Shown here piece after piece: positions 1 to 6,620 of a stretch of DNA of 28,060 nucleotides. The stretch's first letter is position 1; each line of letters begins with the position of its first letter. Origin of the DNA: Ruminococcus sp. UBA4275 (GTDB taxonomy: Bacteria > Bacillota > Clostridia > Oscillospirales > Ruminococcaceae). The notes beneath the pieces are model-generated. The model saw only the letters and a list, made by a program, of their open reading frames with translations. It was not told the DNA's origin and ran no database searches. Location of the stretch: assembly GCA_002395085.1 (NCBI GenBank), contig DGVV01000102.1, positions 1 to 28,060 on the forward strand, written 5' to 3'. A program made the position numbers and the translations under genes.

Positions 1-49
1 AGCGCCCCATTATAATCATCGCGCAGCGATACCTTTATCGACAAGCTGA
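1..49 (-). repeat. Conserved tail downstream of a hairpin (copy A, reaches the window edge)
   Basis: Read on the minus strand, the bases just after the 50-81 hairpin begin TCAGCTTGTCGATAAAG. The copy after the hairpin near 27982 begins TCAGCTTGTAGATAAAG, and both continue with similar sequence. A more diverged relative follows the hairpin at 18441-18490. Each copy lies downstream of a gene and has the same orientation as that gene. The similarity is seen directly; a role as a dispersed 3' element is inferred. The copy may extend beyond the window. Confidence 0.5.
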
Positions 50-81
50 GCAAGGGGAACTCGTGTAAGAGTTCCCCTTGC
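50..81 (-). terminator. Perfect 13-bp hairpin downstream of the glucanase gene
   Basis: Arms at 50-62 and 69-81 (GCAAGGGGAACTC and its exact complement) enclose a 6-base loop. There is no good T-run on either side, so it may be a back-up terminator, a 3' RNA-stabilising hairpin, or the head of the repeated element whose tail occupies 1-49. Strand is assigned from the orientation of that tail. Confidence 0.5.
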
Positions 82-103
82 TTGAATATGCATTTGTGAA
101 CGG

Positions 104-133
104 AAAAAAAGAAGCCCCGCAGGGGAGCGGGGC
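104..133 (-). terminator. Intrinsic terminator of the GH16 gene
   Basis: On the minus strand, about 30 bases past the glucanase stop codon, GCCCCGC (127-133) pairs with GCGGGGC (114-120) around a 6-base loop. It is followed by TTC and seven T residues (104-110). This is a classic rho-independent terminator. Confidence 0.88.
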
Positions 134-162
134 GGGGAAGAAGCTTACAATGGTTCACGGAA

Positions 163-2685
163 TTACCGCTGGGGATTGTATGTTACCCACTGGTACCGTG
201 CAGTCAGAGGCTTATTGCCGTTATACGCTTTGAGCCAGTCATCAACGGTCTTGCCCGGCCATGCGTTCATCATGATCTTGCTGGGTGTGACGGGAATGTC
301 GCCCCACATCGTGTGAACTTCCTTGCCGTCCACATACCATGTGATGTGGTCGCGCTGCCAGTCGAAGCCGTAGGTGTGATAGCCTTCAGAAGCGTCGAAG
401 CCGAGGTCAATCATCTTTTCGTGACCGCCCTGACCGTTGCGGTAGTAGTTGAGCTGAACCTTCGTGGTGTCTTTGCCGAGGATCTCAATGTCGATCTCAT
501 CCCACGGATTCTTCTGTCCGTTGACGACATCGGAAGGACCGGTGTAGGTGAAGAACGAAGACACAACGCCGTCATTCTTGATTGCCTGCATGGAGGTTTC
601 GTAGTAGCCGTAGTGATAGAAATTATTGGTGCGGAATTCACCGCCGGAGTAGCTGGGGTTCCAGTCGGGATTCTGGTCGCCGGAATTCCACTTCTGGTCG
701 ATCATGAGGCTCAGGCAGCCGTTTGCGATGGTCGCATTTTTCTCGTACCACCAGCAGTCAAACGGCTTGCCGTTTGTCCAGCCGGCAGAAGCGAAGAAGT
801 CGCCTGCCTTGCCTGCTGCGAAATTGGAGAACATCTGGGCATTGGTGTTCGGTGCAGTACCGAAATCCTTGATGCCGCTGGGCGTTGTGCCGCCGTTGTT
901 ATTATTGTTGTTGTTATTATTATTGTTGTTGTTATTGTTGTTGCTGTTTGCGCTCTTTTCGTAGGTGACCCACTGATAATGTGCGGTCAGCGGCTTGTTG
1001 CCGTTATACGGCTTGAGCCAGTCATCGACATTCTTGCCCGGCCATGCATTCATCATGATCTTGCTGGGCGTGACAGGAACGTCGCCCCACATCGTGTGAA
1101 TTTCCTTGCCGTCCACATACCATGTGATGTGATCAGGCTGCCAGTCGAAACCGTAGGTGTGATAGCCTTCGGAAGCATCGAAGCCGAGGTCGATCATCTT
1201 TTCGTGACCGCCCTGACCGTTGCGGTAGTAGTTGAGCTGAACCTTCGTGGTGTCCTTGCCGAGGATTTCAATGTCGATCTCATCCCACGGATTCTTCTGC
1301 CCGTTGACCACATCCGATGGGCCTGTGTAGGTGAAGAACGAAGACACAACGCCGTCATTCTTGATCGCCTGCATGGAGGTCTCATAGTAACCGTAGTGGT
1401 AGAAATCATTGGTGCGGAATTCACCGCCGGAATAGCTGGGATTCCAGTTGTCGTTTCTGTCGCCGGAATTCCACTTCTGGTCGATGCTGAGCGTCAGATG
1501 ACCGTTCTCAACGACGGCATTCTTCTCATACCACCAGCAGTCAAACGGTTCGCCGTTTGTCCAGCCGTTGGAGGCGAAGAAGTCGCCTGCATCGCCTGCT
1601 GCGAAATTGGAGAACATCGTGGCATTTTCATGCGGCTTCGTGCCGAAATCCTTGATGCCGTCGGTGTTGTTATTGTTGTTGTTATTGTTATTGTTGTTGT
1701 TGCTGTTGCCGCTTGCCTTGAAGGTGACCCACTGGTAATGCGCCGTCAGCGGTTTGTTGCCGTTATACGGCTTGAGCCAGTCATCAACGGTCTTGCCCGG
1801 CCATGCGTTCATCATGATCTTGCTTGGTGTGACGGGAACGTCGCCCCACATCGTGTGAATTTCCTTGCCGTCCACATACCATGTAATGTGATCGGGCTGC
1901 CAGTCGAAACCGTAGGTGTGATAGCCTTCGGAAGCATCGAAGCCGAGGTCGATCATCTTTTCGTGACCGCCCTGACCGTTGCGGTAGTAGTTGAGCTGAA
2001 CCTTCGTGGTGTCCTTGCCGAGGATTTCAATGTCGATCTCATCCCACGGATTCTTCTGTCCGTTGACGACATCGGAAGGACCGGTGTAGGTGAAGAACGA
2101 AGACACAACGCCGTCATTCTTGATTGCCTGCATGGAGGTCTCATAGTAGCCGTAGTGGTAGAATTCGTTGGTGCGGAATTCGCCGCCGGAGAAGCTGGGA
2201 TTCCAGTCAGGATTCTGGTCAGCGGAATTCCATTTCTGGTCGATGCTGAGCGTCAGATGACCGTTCTCAACGACGGCATTCTTCTCATACCACCAGCAGT
2301 CAAACGGCTTGCCGTTTGTCCAGCCGGCAGAGGCGAAGAAGTCGCCTGCTTCTCCCTCGCGGAAGTTTGCATACATATCTGCGGGCAGCTTCGGAGCAGT
2401 ACCGAAATCCTGAATATCGGTATCGGGCTGCGGATTGAGCAGCGTCTGCTTGAGAATCGAAAGGTCAATGGCATTGACCTTTCCGTTGCCGTCCATGTCG
2501 CCGCCGACGGCGTTGCTGGCGGGTTCTGCGAGCAGGAAATCCATCAGAGCCTGTGCATCACCCTTGTTGACTGTGCCGTTGCCGTCCGCGTCTCCGCTGA
2601 CGGCTGCGAAGATACCGGTGCAGACTGCGCCGGCTGTCAAGACTGCTGCCGTGAGGACAGCAGCATACCGCTGTAAAGCGTTCAT
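163..2685 (-). CDS. Secreted dockerin protein with three GH16 lichenase modules
   Basis: Predicted extracellular endo-beta-1,3-1,4-glucanase of 840 residues, docking to a cellulosomal cohesin. Residues 1-30 form a signal peptide. A dockerin (about 31-87) has two calcium loops, DADGNGTVNKGD and DMDGNGKVNAID. Three GH16 modules follow at about 91-321, 344-574 and 606-835. Each carries the GH16 active site DEIDIE; the nucleophile/acid-base glutamates are 216/220, 469/473 and 730/734. The nearby NYYRNGQGGHEK motif resembles bacterial lichenases. Linkers hold 12 and 16 consecutive Asn. Residues 175-298 and 428-551 are identical. I chose the ATG at 2685 because GGGGG lies 7 bases upstream; a GTG one codon earlier would sit too close. 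The gene is divergent from an AraC regulator. Substrate class is firm at family level; exact specificity is inferred. Confidence 0.93.
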   Translation of the reverse strand: MNALQRYAAVLTAAVLTAGAVCTGIFAAVSGDADGNGTVNKGDAQALMDFLLAEPASNAVGGDMDGNGKVNAIDLSILKQTLLNPQPDTDIQDFGTAPKLPADMYANFREGEAGDFFASAGWTNGKPFDCWWYEKNAVVENGHLTLSIDQKWNSADQNPDWNPSFSGGEFRTNEFYHYGYYETSMQAIKNDGVVSSFFTYTGPSDVVNGQKNPWDEIDIEILGKDTTKVQLNYYRNGQGGHEKMIDLGFDASEGYHTYGFDWQPDHITWYVDGKEIHTMWGDVPVTPSKIMMNAWPGKTVDDWLKPYNGNKPLTAHYQWVTFKASGNSNNNNNNNNNNNNTDGIKDFGTKPHENATMFSNFAAGDAGDFFASNGWTNGEPFDCWWYEKNAVVENGHLTLSIDQKWNSGDRNDNWNPSYSGGEFRTNDFYHYGYYETSMQAIKNDGVVSSFFTYTGPSDVVNGQKNPWDEIDIEILGKDTTKVQLNYYRNGQGGHEKMIDLGFDASEGYHTYGFDWQPDHITWYVDGKEIHTMWGDVPVTPSKIMMNAWPGKNVDDWLKPYNGNKPLTAHYQWVTYEKSANSNNNNNNNNNNNNNNNNGGTTPSGIKDFGTAPNTNAQMFSNFAAGKAGDFFASAGWTNGKPFDCWWYEKNATIANGCLSLMIDQKWNSGDQNPDWNPSYSGGEFRTNNFYHYGYYETSMQAIKNDGVVSSFFTYTGPSDVVNGQKNPWDEIDIEILGKDTTKVQLNYYRNGQGGHEKMIDLGFDASEGYHTYGFDWQRDHITWYVDGKEVHTMWGDIPVTPSKIMMNAWPGKTVDDWLKAYNGNKPLTARYQWVTYNPQR
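181..2415 (-). repeat. Three tandem GH16-coding units
   Basis: Units at about 1723-2415, 964-1656 and 181-870 each encode one GH16 module of roughly 230 residues. Long stretches are identical at the DNA level, for example the segment ATCATCTTTTCGTGACCGCC and its surroundings, and synonymous differences are few. The units are separated by AAC/AAT repeats encoding poly-Asn. This points to recent duplication or ongoing gene conversion. Confidence 0.9.
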
Positions 2686-2734
2686 CACAAATCCCCCTTT
2701 ATGTTTCGCTGTGAGTCGGCTTATCGTTGCTTTC

Positions 2735-2763
2735 AGTATAGCACAGTTCGTTTTGTGATAATA
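2735..2763 (-). promoter_or_regulatory. Promoter of the GH16 gene, with a possible operator
   Basis: On the minus strand an extended -10 (TGCTATACT, core at 2735-2740) lies about 50 bases before the start codon. The matching -35 at 2758-2763 (TATTAT) is poor, which suits an activator-dependent promoter. An exact inverted repeat, TGATAA (2756-2761) and TTATCA (2781-2786), spans the -35 region and could bind the divergent AraC protein. The -10 is seen directly; the operator is inferred. Confidence 0.55.
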
Positions 2764-2830
2764 CCATTTTCATGCGGTTTTTATCAAAATTACGCTTTGA
2801 ATTTTGCGGAAAGGAGGCGTCTGCTGCATC

Positions 2831-3643
2831 ATGGATATGGAGAAAAAAGACATCGAAAAAAAACTGACGCATCAGGCGTTTATCAATCGGGAGCTGAATA
2901 TTTCGCATCTTTCCTATGAGCGGGAAAATGCGTTCTTTCAGGCAATCCGCGACGGTGAACCGGAGACTGTCAAGCAGTTGTACAAGCCGTTTGACGGCGC
3001 AGATATGGGCTTGCTGAGTGAAGATCCGCTGCGGAATCTGCAATATCATCTGATCATCACGGTTGCCCTGCTGACGCGTGCGTGCATTGAAGGCGGCATG
3101 GGCATGGAGGCGGCGTATAACCTCAGTGACATTTATATCCGGAGCATTGACAAATGCCATTCGACGGAGGAAGTGCAGATGCTGCACCGCGAGCTGGTCT
3201 CGGATTATGCGCAGCGGATGCAGCTTCTGCACAAGACAAACCGGTATCCGCGTGCGGTGACGGTCTGCATGGACTATATATATGACAATCTGCACACGCG
3301 CCTGACACTGGATGCACTTTCTGCCGCAACCGGACTCAGCCCGTCGTATCTTTCGCGGCTGTTCAAGCGGGAGGTCGGCATGACGATTTCGGAGTACATT
3401 TCAAAGATGCGGATTGATGCGGCGGAGAATATGCTGCGCTATTCGGATTATTCCTGTCTGGCGATTTCGGATTATCTGTGCTTCAGTTCGGAGAGCCATT
3501 TTATACAGGTATTCCGGCGGCGCACGGGTCTGACTCCGCGGCGCTATCGGGAACAGTATTTCCGTGTGCGCGGAAGCGAACGCACAGGTTCTGCGGAGGA
3601 GAACGGCACAGCGGAACAGCCGCCTGAGGCATTGCAGAAGTAA
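2831..3643 (+). CDS. AraC-family transcriptional regulator
   Basis: A 270-residue DNA-binding regulator. The C-terminal part (about 140-245) is a complete AraC/XylS domain with two helix-turn-helix motifs. The first is around 158-180 (LTLDALSAATGLSPSYLSRL); the second, around 208-232, ends in the family signature FRRRTGLTPRRYR. The N-terminal 135 residues are helical and lack an obvious cupin fold; they resemble the N-terminal part of other clostridial AraC proteins. Residues 246-270 are a low-complexity Glu/Gly/Ala tail. The start is ATG 2831, 13 bases after AAGGAGG; ATG 2837 is the alternative. Divergent placement from the GH16 gene suggests it controls beta-glucan use, which is inference. 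The stop codon directly abuts a repeat element. Confidence 0.9.
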   Translation: MDMEKKDIEKKLTHQAFINRELNISHLSYERENAFFQAIRDGEPETVKQLYKPFDGADMGLLSEDPLRNLQYHLIITVALLTRACIEGGMGMEAAYNLSDIYIRSIDKCHSTEEVQMLHRELVSDYAQRMQLLHKTNRYPRAVTVCMDYIYDNLHTRLTLDALSAATGLSPSYLSRLFKREVGMTISEYISKMRIDAAENMLRYSDYSCLAISDYLCFSSESHFIQVFRRRTGLTPRRYREQYFRVRGSERTGSAEENGTAEQPPEALQK

Positions 3644-3817
3644 AGGCAACACCGCACAAAGCCCGCCTGACGGCTTGGCGGCGCATCTGCTTGCATCTTT
3701 TCCGTCATCTTGCACAGAAATTCCTTGCTGGGCGCCAGCCCAGCGGCGTCATTTCTATACAATCTGACGAAAAATCTGACTGCGCATCTGCGCCACCAGC
3801 TCTGCGCGGTATTGCCT
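3644..3817. mobile_element. MITE-like 174-bp element with terminal inverted repeats
   Basis: This covers the first part of the 419-base gene-free stretch 3644-4062. The left end AGGCAACACCGCACAAAGC matches the reverse complement of the right end, AGGCAATACCGCGCAGAGC, at 16 of 19 positions. Similarity continues inward (GGCGGCGCATCTGC against GGTGGCGCAGATGC). An internal perfect hairpin, GCTGGGC-gcca-GCCCAGC, sits at 3727-3744. No transposase is encoded and no clear target duplication is visible. The structure fits a MITE or a large REP-type element. It begins directly after the AraC stop codon and may have supplied or replaced that gene's 3' end. The rest of the stretch holds the rimP promoter and leader. 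Confidence 0.6.
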
Positions 3818-3908
3818 AAATGAAAAGAACGGGTGCAAAATTTTCGGGACTGTTCCGGAATGCGATTGTGCAAAATGACGAAAACCGGACGAAAACATCC
3901 AAAAACGC

Positions 3909-3937
3909 TTGCATTTTCGTGTGAAATGTGCTATACT
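3909..3937 (+). promoter_or_regulatory. Promoter of the rimP-nusA-infB operon
   Basis: TTGCAT (3909-3914), a 17-base spacer, then TATACT (3932-3937) with an extended TGC just before it. This is a strong sigma-A type promoter. Transcription would start near 3944, leaving a leader of about 120 bases. Confidence 0.82.
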
Positions 3938-3963
3938 GGCAATAGTAAAAACGATGAGATGAT

Positions 3964-3992
3964 GAAAGACCGGAAACCCCTTCCGGTCTTTC
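3964..3992 (+). terminator. Terminator-like hairpin in the rimP-nusA leader (possible attenuator)
   Basis: A perfect 12-bp stem, GAAAGACCGGAA (3964-3975) and its complement (3981-3992), with a 5-base loop and a moderately T-rich downstream side (TTTCTTGTTGT). It lies between the promoter and rimP, so transcripts must read through it. In Bacillus subtilis the nusA operon is autoregulated by NusA-dependent termination in its leader; the same role here is inferred. Confidence 0.6.
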
Positions 3993-4062
3993 TTGTTGTG
4001 CAGGCGTCTGATCGCCGTGTGCAGCACATCCCACCGAAGGATACGGAGGCAATGTACAGCTT

Positions 4063-4566
4063 ATGAAGATCAAAAAATTCGGCAGTACCGAGGCAAACAT
4101 CTATGAGATTGTCCGCCCGATCGCTGAGGAAAACGGGTTGATTGTCTGGGATGTCCGCTTTGAGAAGGAGGGCGCAATGTGGTATCTGCGCGTCCTGCTC
4201 GATCATGCGGAACGTGCGGTCAATATCGCAGACTGTGAGGCAGTCACGCGGCCGCTCAACAAGATCCTCGACGACACCGACCCGATCCCGCAGACCTATA
4301 CGCTGGAGGTCGGCTCTGCGGGTCTGGAGCGCGAGCTGATCCGCGAAACGCATTTCGATGCCTGCGAGGGCAGCAAAGTCAGAGTCCGCCTGATCCGCCC
4401 GCTGGAGGACGGCACAAAGGAACTGACCGGTACGCTCATTTCCTGTGACAGAGAAAACGTCACGGTGGATGACGGCACACAGCGCACACTCCCGCTTGCG
4501 GGTGTGGCATTTGTCAGACTGGCGGATTTCGATGAGGAGGAAATCCGGAAAGCGGTCAAGGAGTAA
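4063..4566 (+). CDS. rimP: Ribosome maturation factor RimP
   Basis: A 167-residue cytoplasmic protein needed for maturation of the 30S ribosomal subunit. It has the usual RimP length and layout: an N-terminal alpha/beta domain (about 8-88) with the conserved YTLEVGSAGLER segment around residues 80-91, then a C-terminal SH3-like barrel (about 95-160). It is the first gene of the operon and lies directly upstream of nusA, the standard bacterial order. GGAGG at 4045-4049 is 13 bases before the ATG, rather far. A short ATG frame starting at 4052 (MYSL) ends on an ATGA that overlaps the rimP start, so translational coupling is possible. Family assignment is firm. Confidence 0.95.
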   Translation: MKIKKFGSTEANIYEIVRPIAEENGLIVWDVRFEKEGAMWYLRVLLDHAERAVNIADCEAVTRPLNKILDDTDPIPQTYTLEVGSAGLERELIRETHFDACEGSKVRVRLIRPLEDGTKELTGTLISCDRENVTVDDGTQRTLPLAGVAFVRLADFDEEEIRKAVKE

Positions 4567-4578
4567 ACTGCATATCCC

Positions 4579-4600
4579 CCGCTCCCGCAAACGGAAGCGG
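4579..4600 (+). other. Intercistronic hairpin between rimP and nusA
   Basis: CCGCT-c-CCG pairs with CGG-a-AGCGG around a CAAA loop, with one mismatch. No T-run follows, so it is more likely an RNA-processing or stabilising hairpin than a terminator. Confidence 0.45.
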
Positions 4601-4643
4601 TACGATCAATTTCATAAATCAAGGCAGGAAGGAAGCTGAGAAT

Positions 4644-5924
4644 ATGGAACAGACCAAAAAAGAGCCGGCTAAGAAGCGGCACCTGAAAAAAGAAGAGGAG
4701 CGCTACGATTTCTTCGATCAGCTCAGCGATCTCGTCGCGGACAGCAGCATAGATCAGTCCGTGCTGATCGAGAAGATCGAGGAGGCACTGCTCAAGGCAG
4801 CCCGCAAGGCATATCCGAAGGCGGAGGACGATGATTTCCGCGTCGTAATCGTGCCGGAGCAGCGGCGGTTTGAGATCTATATGAAGAAAACCGTCGTGGA
4901 AGGCGAAGCCACCGATGCTTACACCATCAGCATCCGCGAGGCAATGCTGCTTGAGCCGAACCGCGAGTACGGCGATCTCGTCGGTGATCTGATCGAATGC
5001 CCGATTGCTCCGCTGCAATTCGGCAGAACGATTGCGCAGTTTGCAAAGCAGAGCATCCGCGGCGATCTCCGCGCGATCAACCGTCAGCAGCTTCTCGATA
5101 AGTTCGAGCAGTTTGAGAATCAGCTCATCACGGTGCGCGTTACGCAGGTTGATCCTGCACGCGGCACGGTCACGGTGGAGTATGACGGCACAGAGCTGTA
5201 TCTCTCCCGCAGCGAGCAGATGTTTAGCGAGCGCACCAGCGCGGACGGCAAGACCTACCGCGAATATGAGCGCCTCAGCGAAGACAGCTATATCAAGGTG
5301 TATATCACCAAGATTGCGAATAAGGAAAAGAAGCCGATCGTCCGCATTTCGCGTGTGCATCCGCAGTTTGTGCAGAAGCTCTTTGAGGCGGCGATTCCGG
5401 AGATTCAGGAGGGCATTGTCCAGATTCATGCCGTCTCCAGAGAGGCGGGCTTCCGCTCCAAGATTGCAGTCAGCTCCAATAATCCCGATGTCGATGCCGT
5501 CGGAACGTGCATCGGTTCGCACAGCACACGTATCAATTCCGTGCTGAAGGAGCTGCACGGCGAGAAAATCGACATCATTGCCTATTCGGAAGATCCGGCA
5601 GAGTTCATCGCAAATTCCCTTGCCCCTGCGACTGTCATCTCGACGGAAATTGCAGACGGCGAGCTGAAGTCTGCAACGGTCATCGTCCCGAATGACCAGC
5701 TCTCGCTCGCAATCGGCAACAAGGGCCAGAATGCAAAGCTCGCTGCAAAACTGACCGGCTACAAGATCGACATTAAGCCGGAAAATCAGCCTGAGCCGGA
5801 GATGTTCGGTGCAGACGAGGCGGATGAGGCGGATTTTGAAATTGCCGATGAGACTGCTGCCGCAGATGTGACAGAAGCCGCAGAAAATGCTGCTGAGCAG
5901 GATGCCGCAGCGGAGGAAGTCTGA
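4644..5924 (+). CDS. nusA: Transcription termination/antitermination factor NusA
   Basis: A 426-residue RNA-polymerase-associated factor acting in pausing, termination and antitermination. A basic extension (1-20) precedes the N-terminal polymerase-binding domain (about 21-155). Then come the S1 domain (about 158-237), KH1 (about 250-315, containing SNNPDVDAVGTCIG) and KH2 (about 325-380, with the loop GNKG at 358-361). The tail 383-426 is Ala/Glu/Asp-rich. The RNA-binding GXXG loop of KH1 reads GSHS at 291-294, so its second glycine is missing, which is unusual for NusA. The start has a purine-rich GGAAGGAAG upstream. The stop overlaps the ylxR start by one base (TGATG), implying coupling. 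Its own leader may be a target. Confidence 0.97.
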   Translation: MEQTKKEPAKKRHLKKEEERYDFFDQLSDLVADSSIDQSVLIEKIEEALLKAARKAYPKAEDDDFRVVIVPEQRRFEIYMKKTVVEGEATDAYTISIREAMLLEPNREYGDLVGDLIECPIAPLQFGRTIAQFAKQSIRGDLRAINRQQLLDKFEQFENQLITVRVTQVDPARGTVTVEYDGTELYLSRSEQMFSERTSADGKTYREYERLSEDSYIKVYITKIANKEKKPIVRISRVHPQFVQKLFEAAIPEIQEGIVQIHAVSREAGFRSKIAVSSNNPDVDAVGTCIGSHSTRINSVLKELHGEKIDIIAYSEDPAEFIANSLAPATVISTEIADGELKSATVIVPNDQLSLAIGNKGQNAKLAAKLTGYKIDIKPENQPEPEMFGADEADEADFEIADETAAADVTEAAENAAEQDAAAEEV

Positions 5925-6205
5925 TGACACCGAAAAAAGTCCCGATGCGGATGTGTCTGGGATGCAGTGAGATGAAGCCGAAGCGGGAACTGATCCGCGT
6001 GGTGAAGCAGCCCGACGGTACGGTGCTGCTGGACCGCACCGGAAAAGCTGCCGGACGCGGTGCATATCTCTGCCCGCAGGCGGAATGTCTGCAAAAGGCA
6101 CGGAAATCCCGCCGGCTGGAGCGCACCTTTTCCATGAAGATTTCCGATGAGATCTACAGTGCGCTGGAACAGTCGCTGATGCAGGAGGAGACACCCGATG
6201 CCTGA
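5924..6205 (+). CDS. ylxR: YlxR/RnpM family RNA-binding protein (DUF448)
   Basis: A 93-residue nucleic-acid-binding protein. Members of this family have been reported to bind RNase P RNA and modulate its activity (RnpM). Family signatures are clear: MRMCLGCSEMKPKRELIRVV near the N-terminus and DRTGKAAGRGAYLC around residues 37-50, including the paired cysteines. It starts on the last base of the nusA stop codon and overlaps the next gene by 8 bases, so translation is coupled on both sides. The nusA-ylxR-ylxQ-infB order is the standard Firmicute arrangement. Confidence 0.93.
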   Translation: MTPKKVPMRMCLGCSEMKPKRELIRVVKQPDGTVLLDRTGKAAGRGAYLCPQAECLQKARKSRRLERTFSMKISDEIYSALEQSLMQEETPDA

Positions 6206-6521
6206 TGCAGCCGCAGACCGCACCCTCGCGGTCATGACAATGTGCAGAAAGGCAGGCAGGCTGCTTCTCGGCTTCGATGCCGTGAAGGATGCCGTCACCG
6301 CAAAGCAGGTGCAGTGCATTCTGCTGGCGGCGGATGCCTCTGCCAAAACGGAAAAAGAAATCCGGTTTTATGCGGGTGCGCTTCCTGTGCGGAAGCTGCC
6401 CCTTGATATGGATGCGCTGAAAGCCTATTTCCGGAAGCGGACGGCTGTATTCGGCGTGACCGAGAGCGGATTCGCGGCAAAGCTGATGACGCTGCTGCCG
6501 GAATCCGGAGAATTGAAGTAA
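6198..6521 (+). CDS. ylxQ: YlxQ, L7Ae-like RNA-binding protein
   Basis: A 107-residue protein of the ribosomal L7Ae/L30e/S12e fold, which binds kink-turn-like RNA. Visible family features are the N-terminal MCRKAGRLLLGFDAVKDAV segment and the central ILLAADAS strand, followed by a FGVTESGFAAKL region close to the C-terminus. It occupies the conserved slot between ylxR and infB. The ATG lies inside the end of ylxR. Family assignment is secure; the precise RNA partner is not known from sequence. Confidence 0.9.
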   Translation: MPDAAADRTLAVMTMCRKAGRLLLGFDAVKDAVTAKQVQCILLAADASAKTEKEIRFYAGALPVRKLPLDMDALKAYFRKRTAVFGVTESGFAAKLMTLLPESGELK

Positions 6522-6526
6522 AAGAG

Positions 6527-6561
6527 CGCGCCGTGTCCGGCTGAGACGCGGGTGCGGCGCG
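6527..6561 (+). other. Intercistronic hairpin upstream of infB
   Basis: CGCGCCG (6527-6533) is exactly complementary to CGGCGCG (6555-6561), with a 21-base loop. There is no T-run. It sits in the 99-base gap before infB and may influence mRNA processing or infB translation; function is inferred. Confidence 0.35.
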
Positions 6562-6620
6562 GTGAAACACTGCAGATGCACAGCCAGTGTATCTCAATGA
6601 ACCAAAGGAGGTTTCTGCCT

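Noticed and set aside
891..955. ATT/GTT triplet runs (also 1668-1704) as a microsatellite or CRISPR-like array
   Set aside because: They are in-frame poly-Asn linkers between GH16 modules and have no unique spacers.
313..2676. A 787-codon open frame on the plus strand opposite the glucanase gene
   Set aside because: It mirrors the three GH16 repeats in antisense, has no plausible ribosome site, and the minus strand encodes recognisable catalytic motifs. Long antisense frames arise from GC-rich codon bias.
3544..3873. Open frames running through the MITE-like element
   Set aside because: No ribosome sites and the sequence is palindromic repeat DNA; such frames are often annotated as spurious hypothetical proteins.
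4296..6581. Long minus-strand open frame opposite rimP, nusA, ylxR and ylxQ
   Set aside because: It spans several well-identified plus-strand genes and resembles no protein family; shadow of codon bias.
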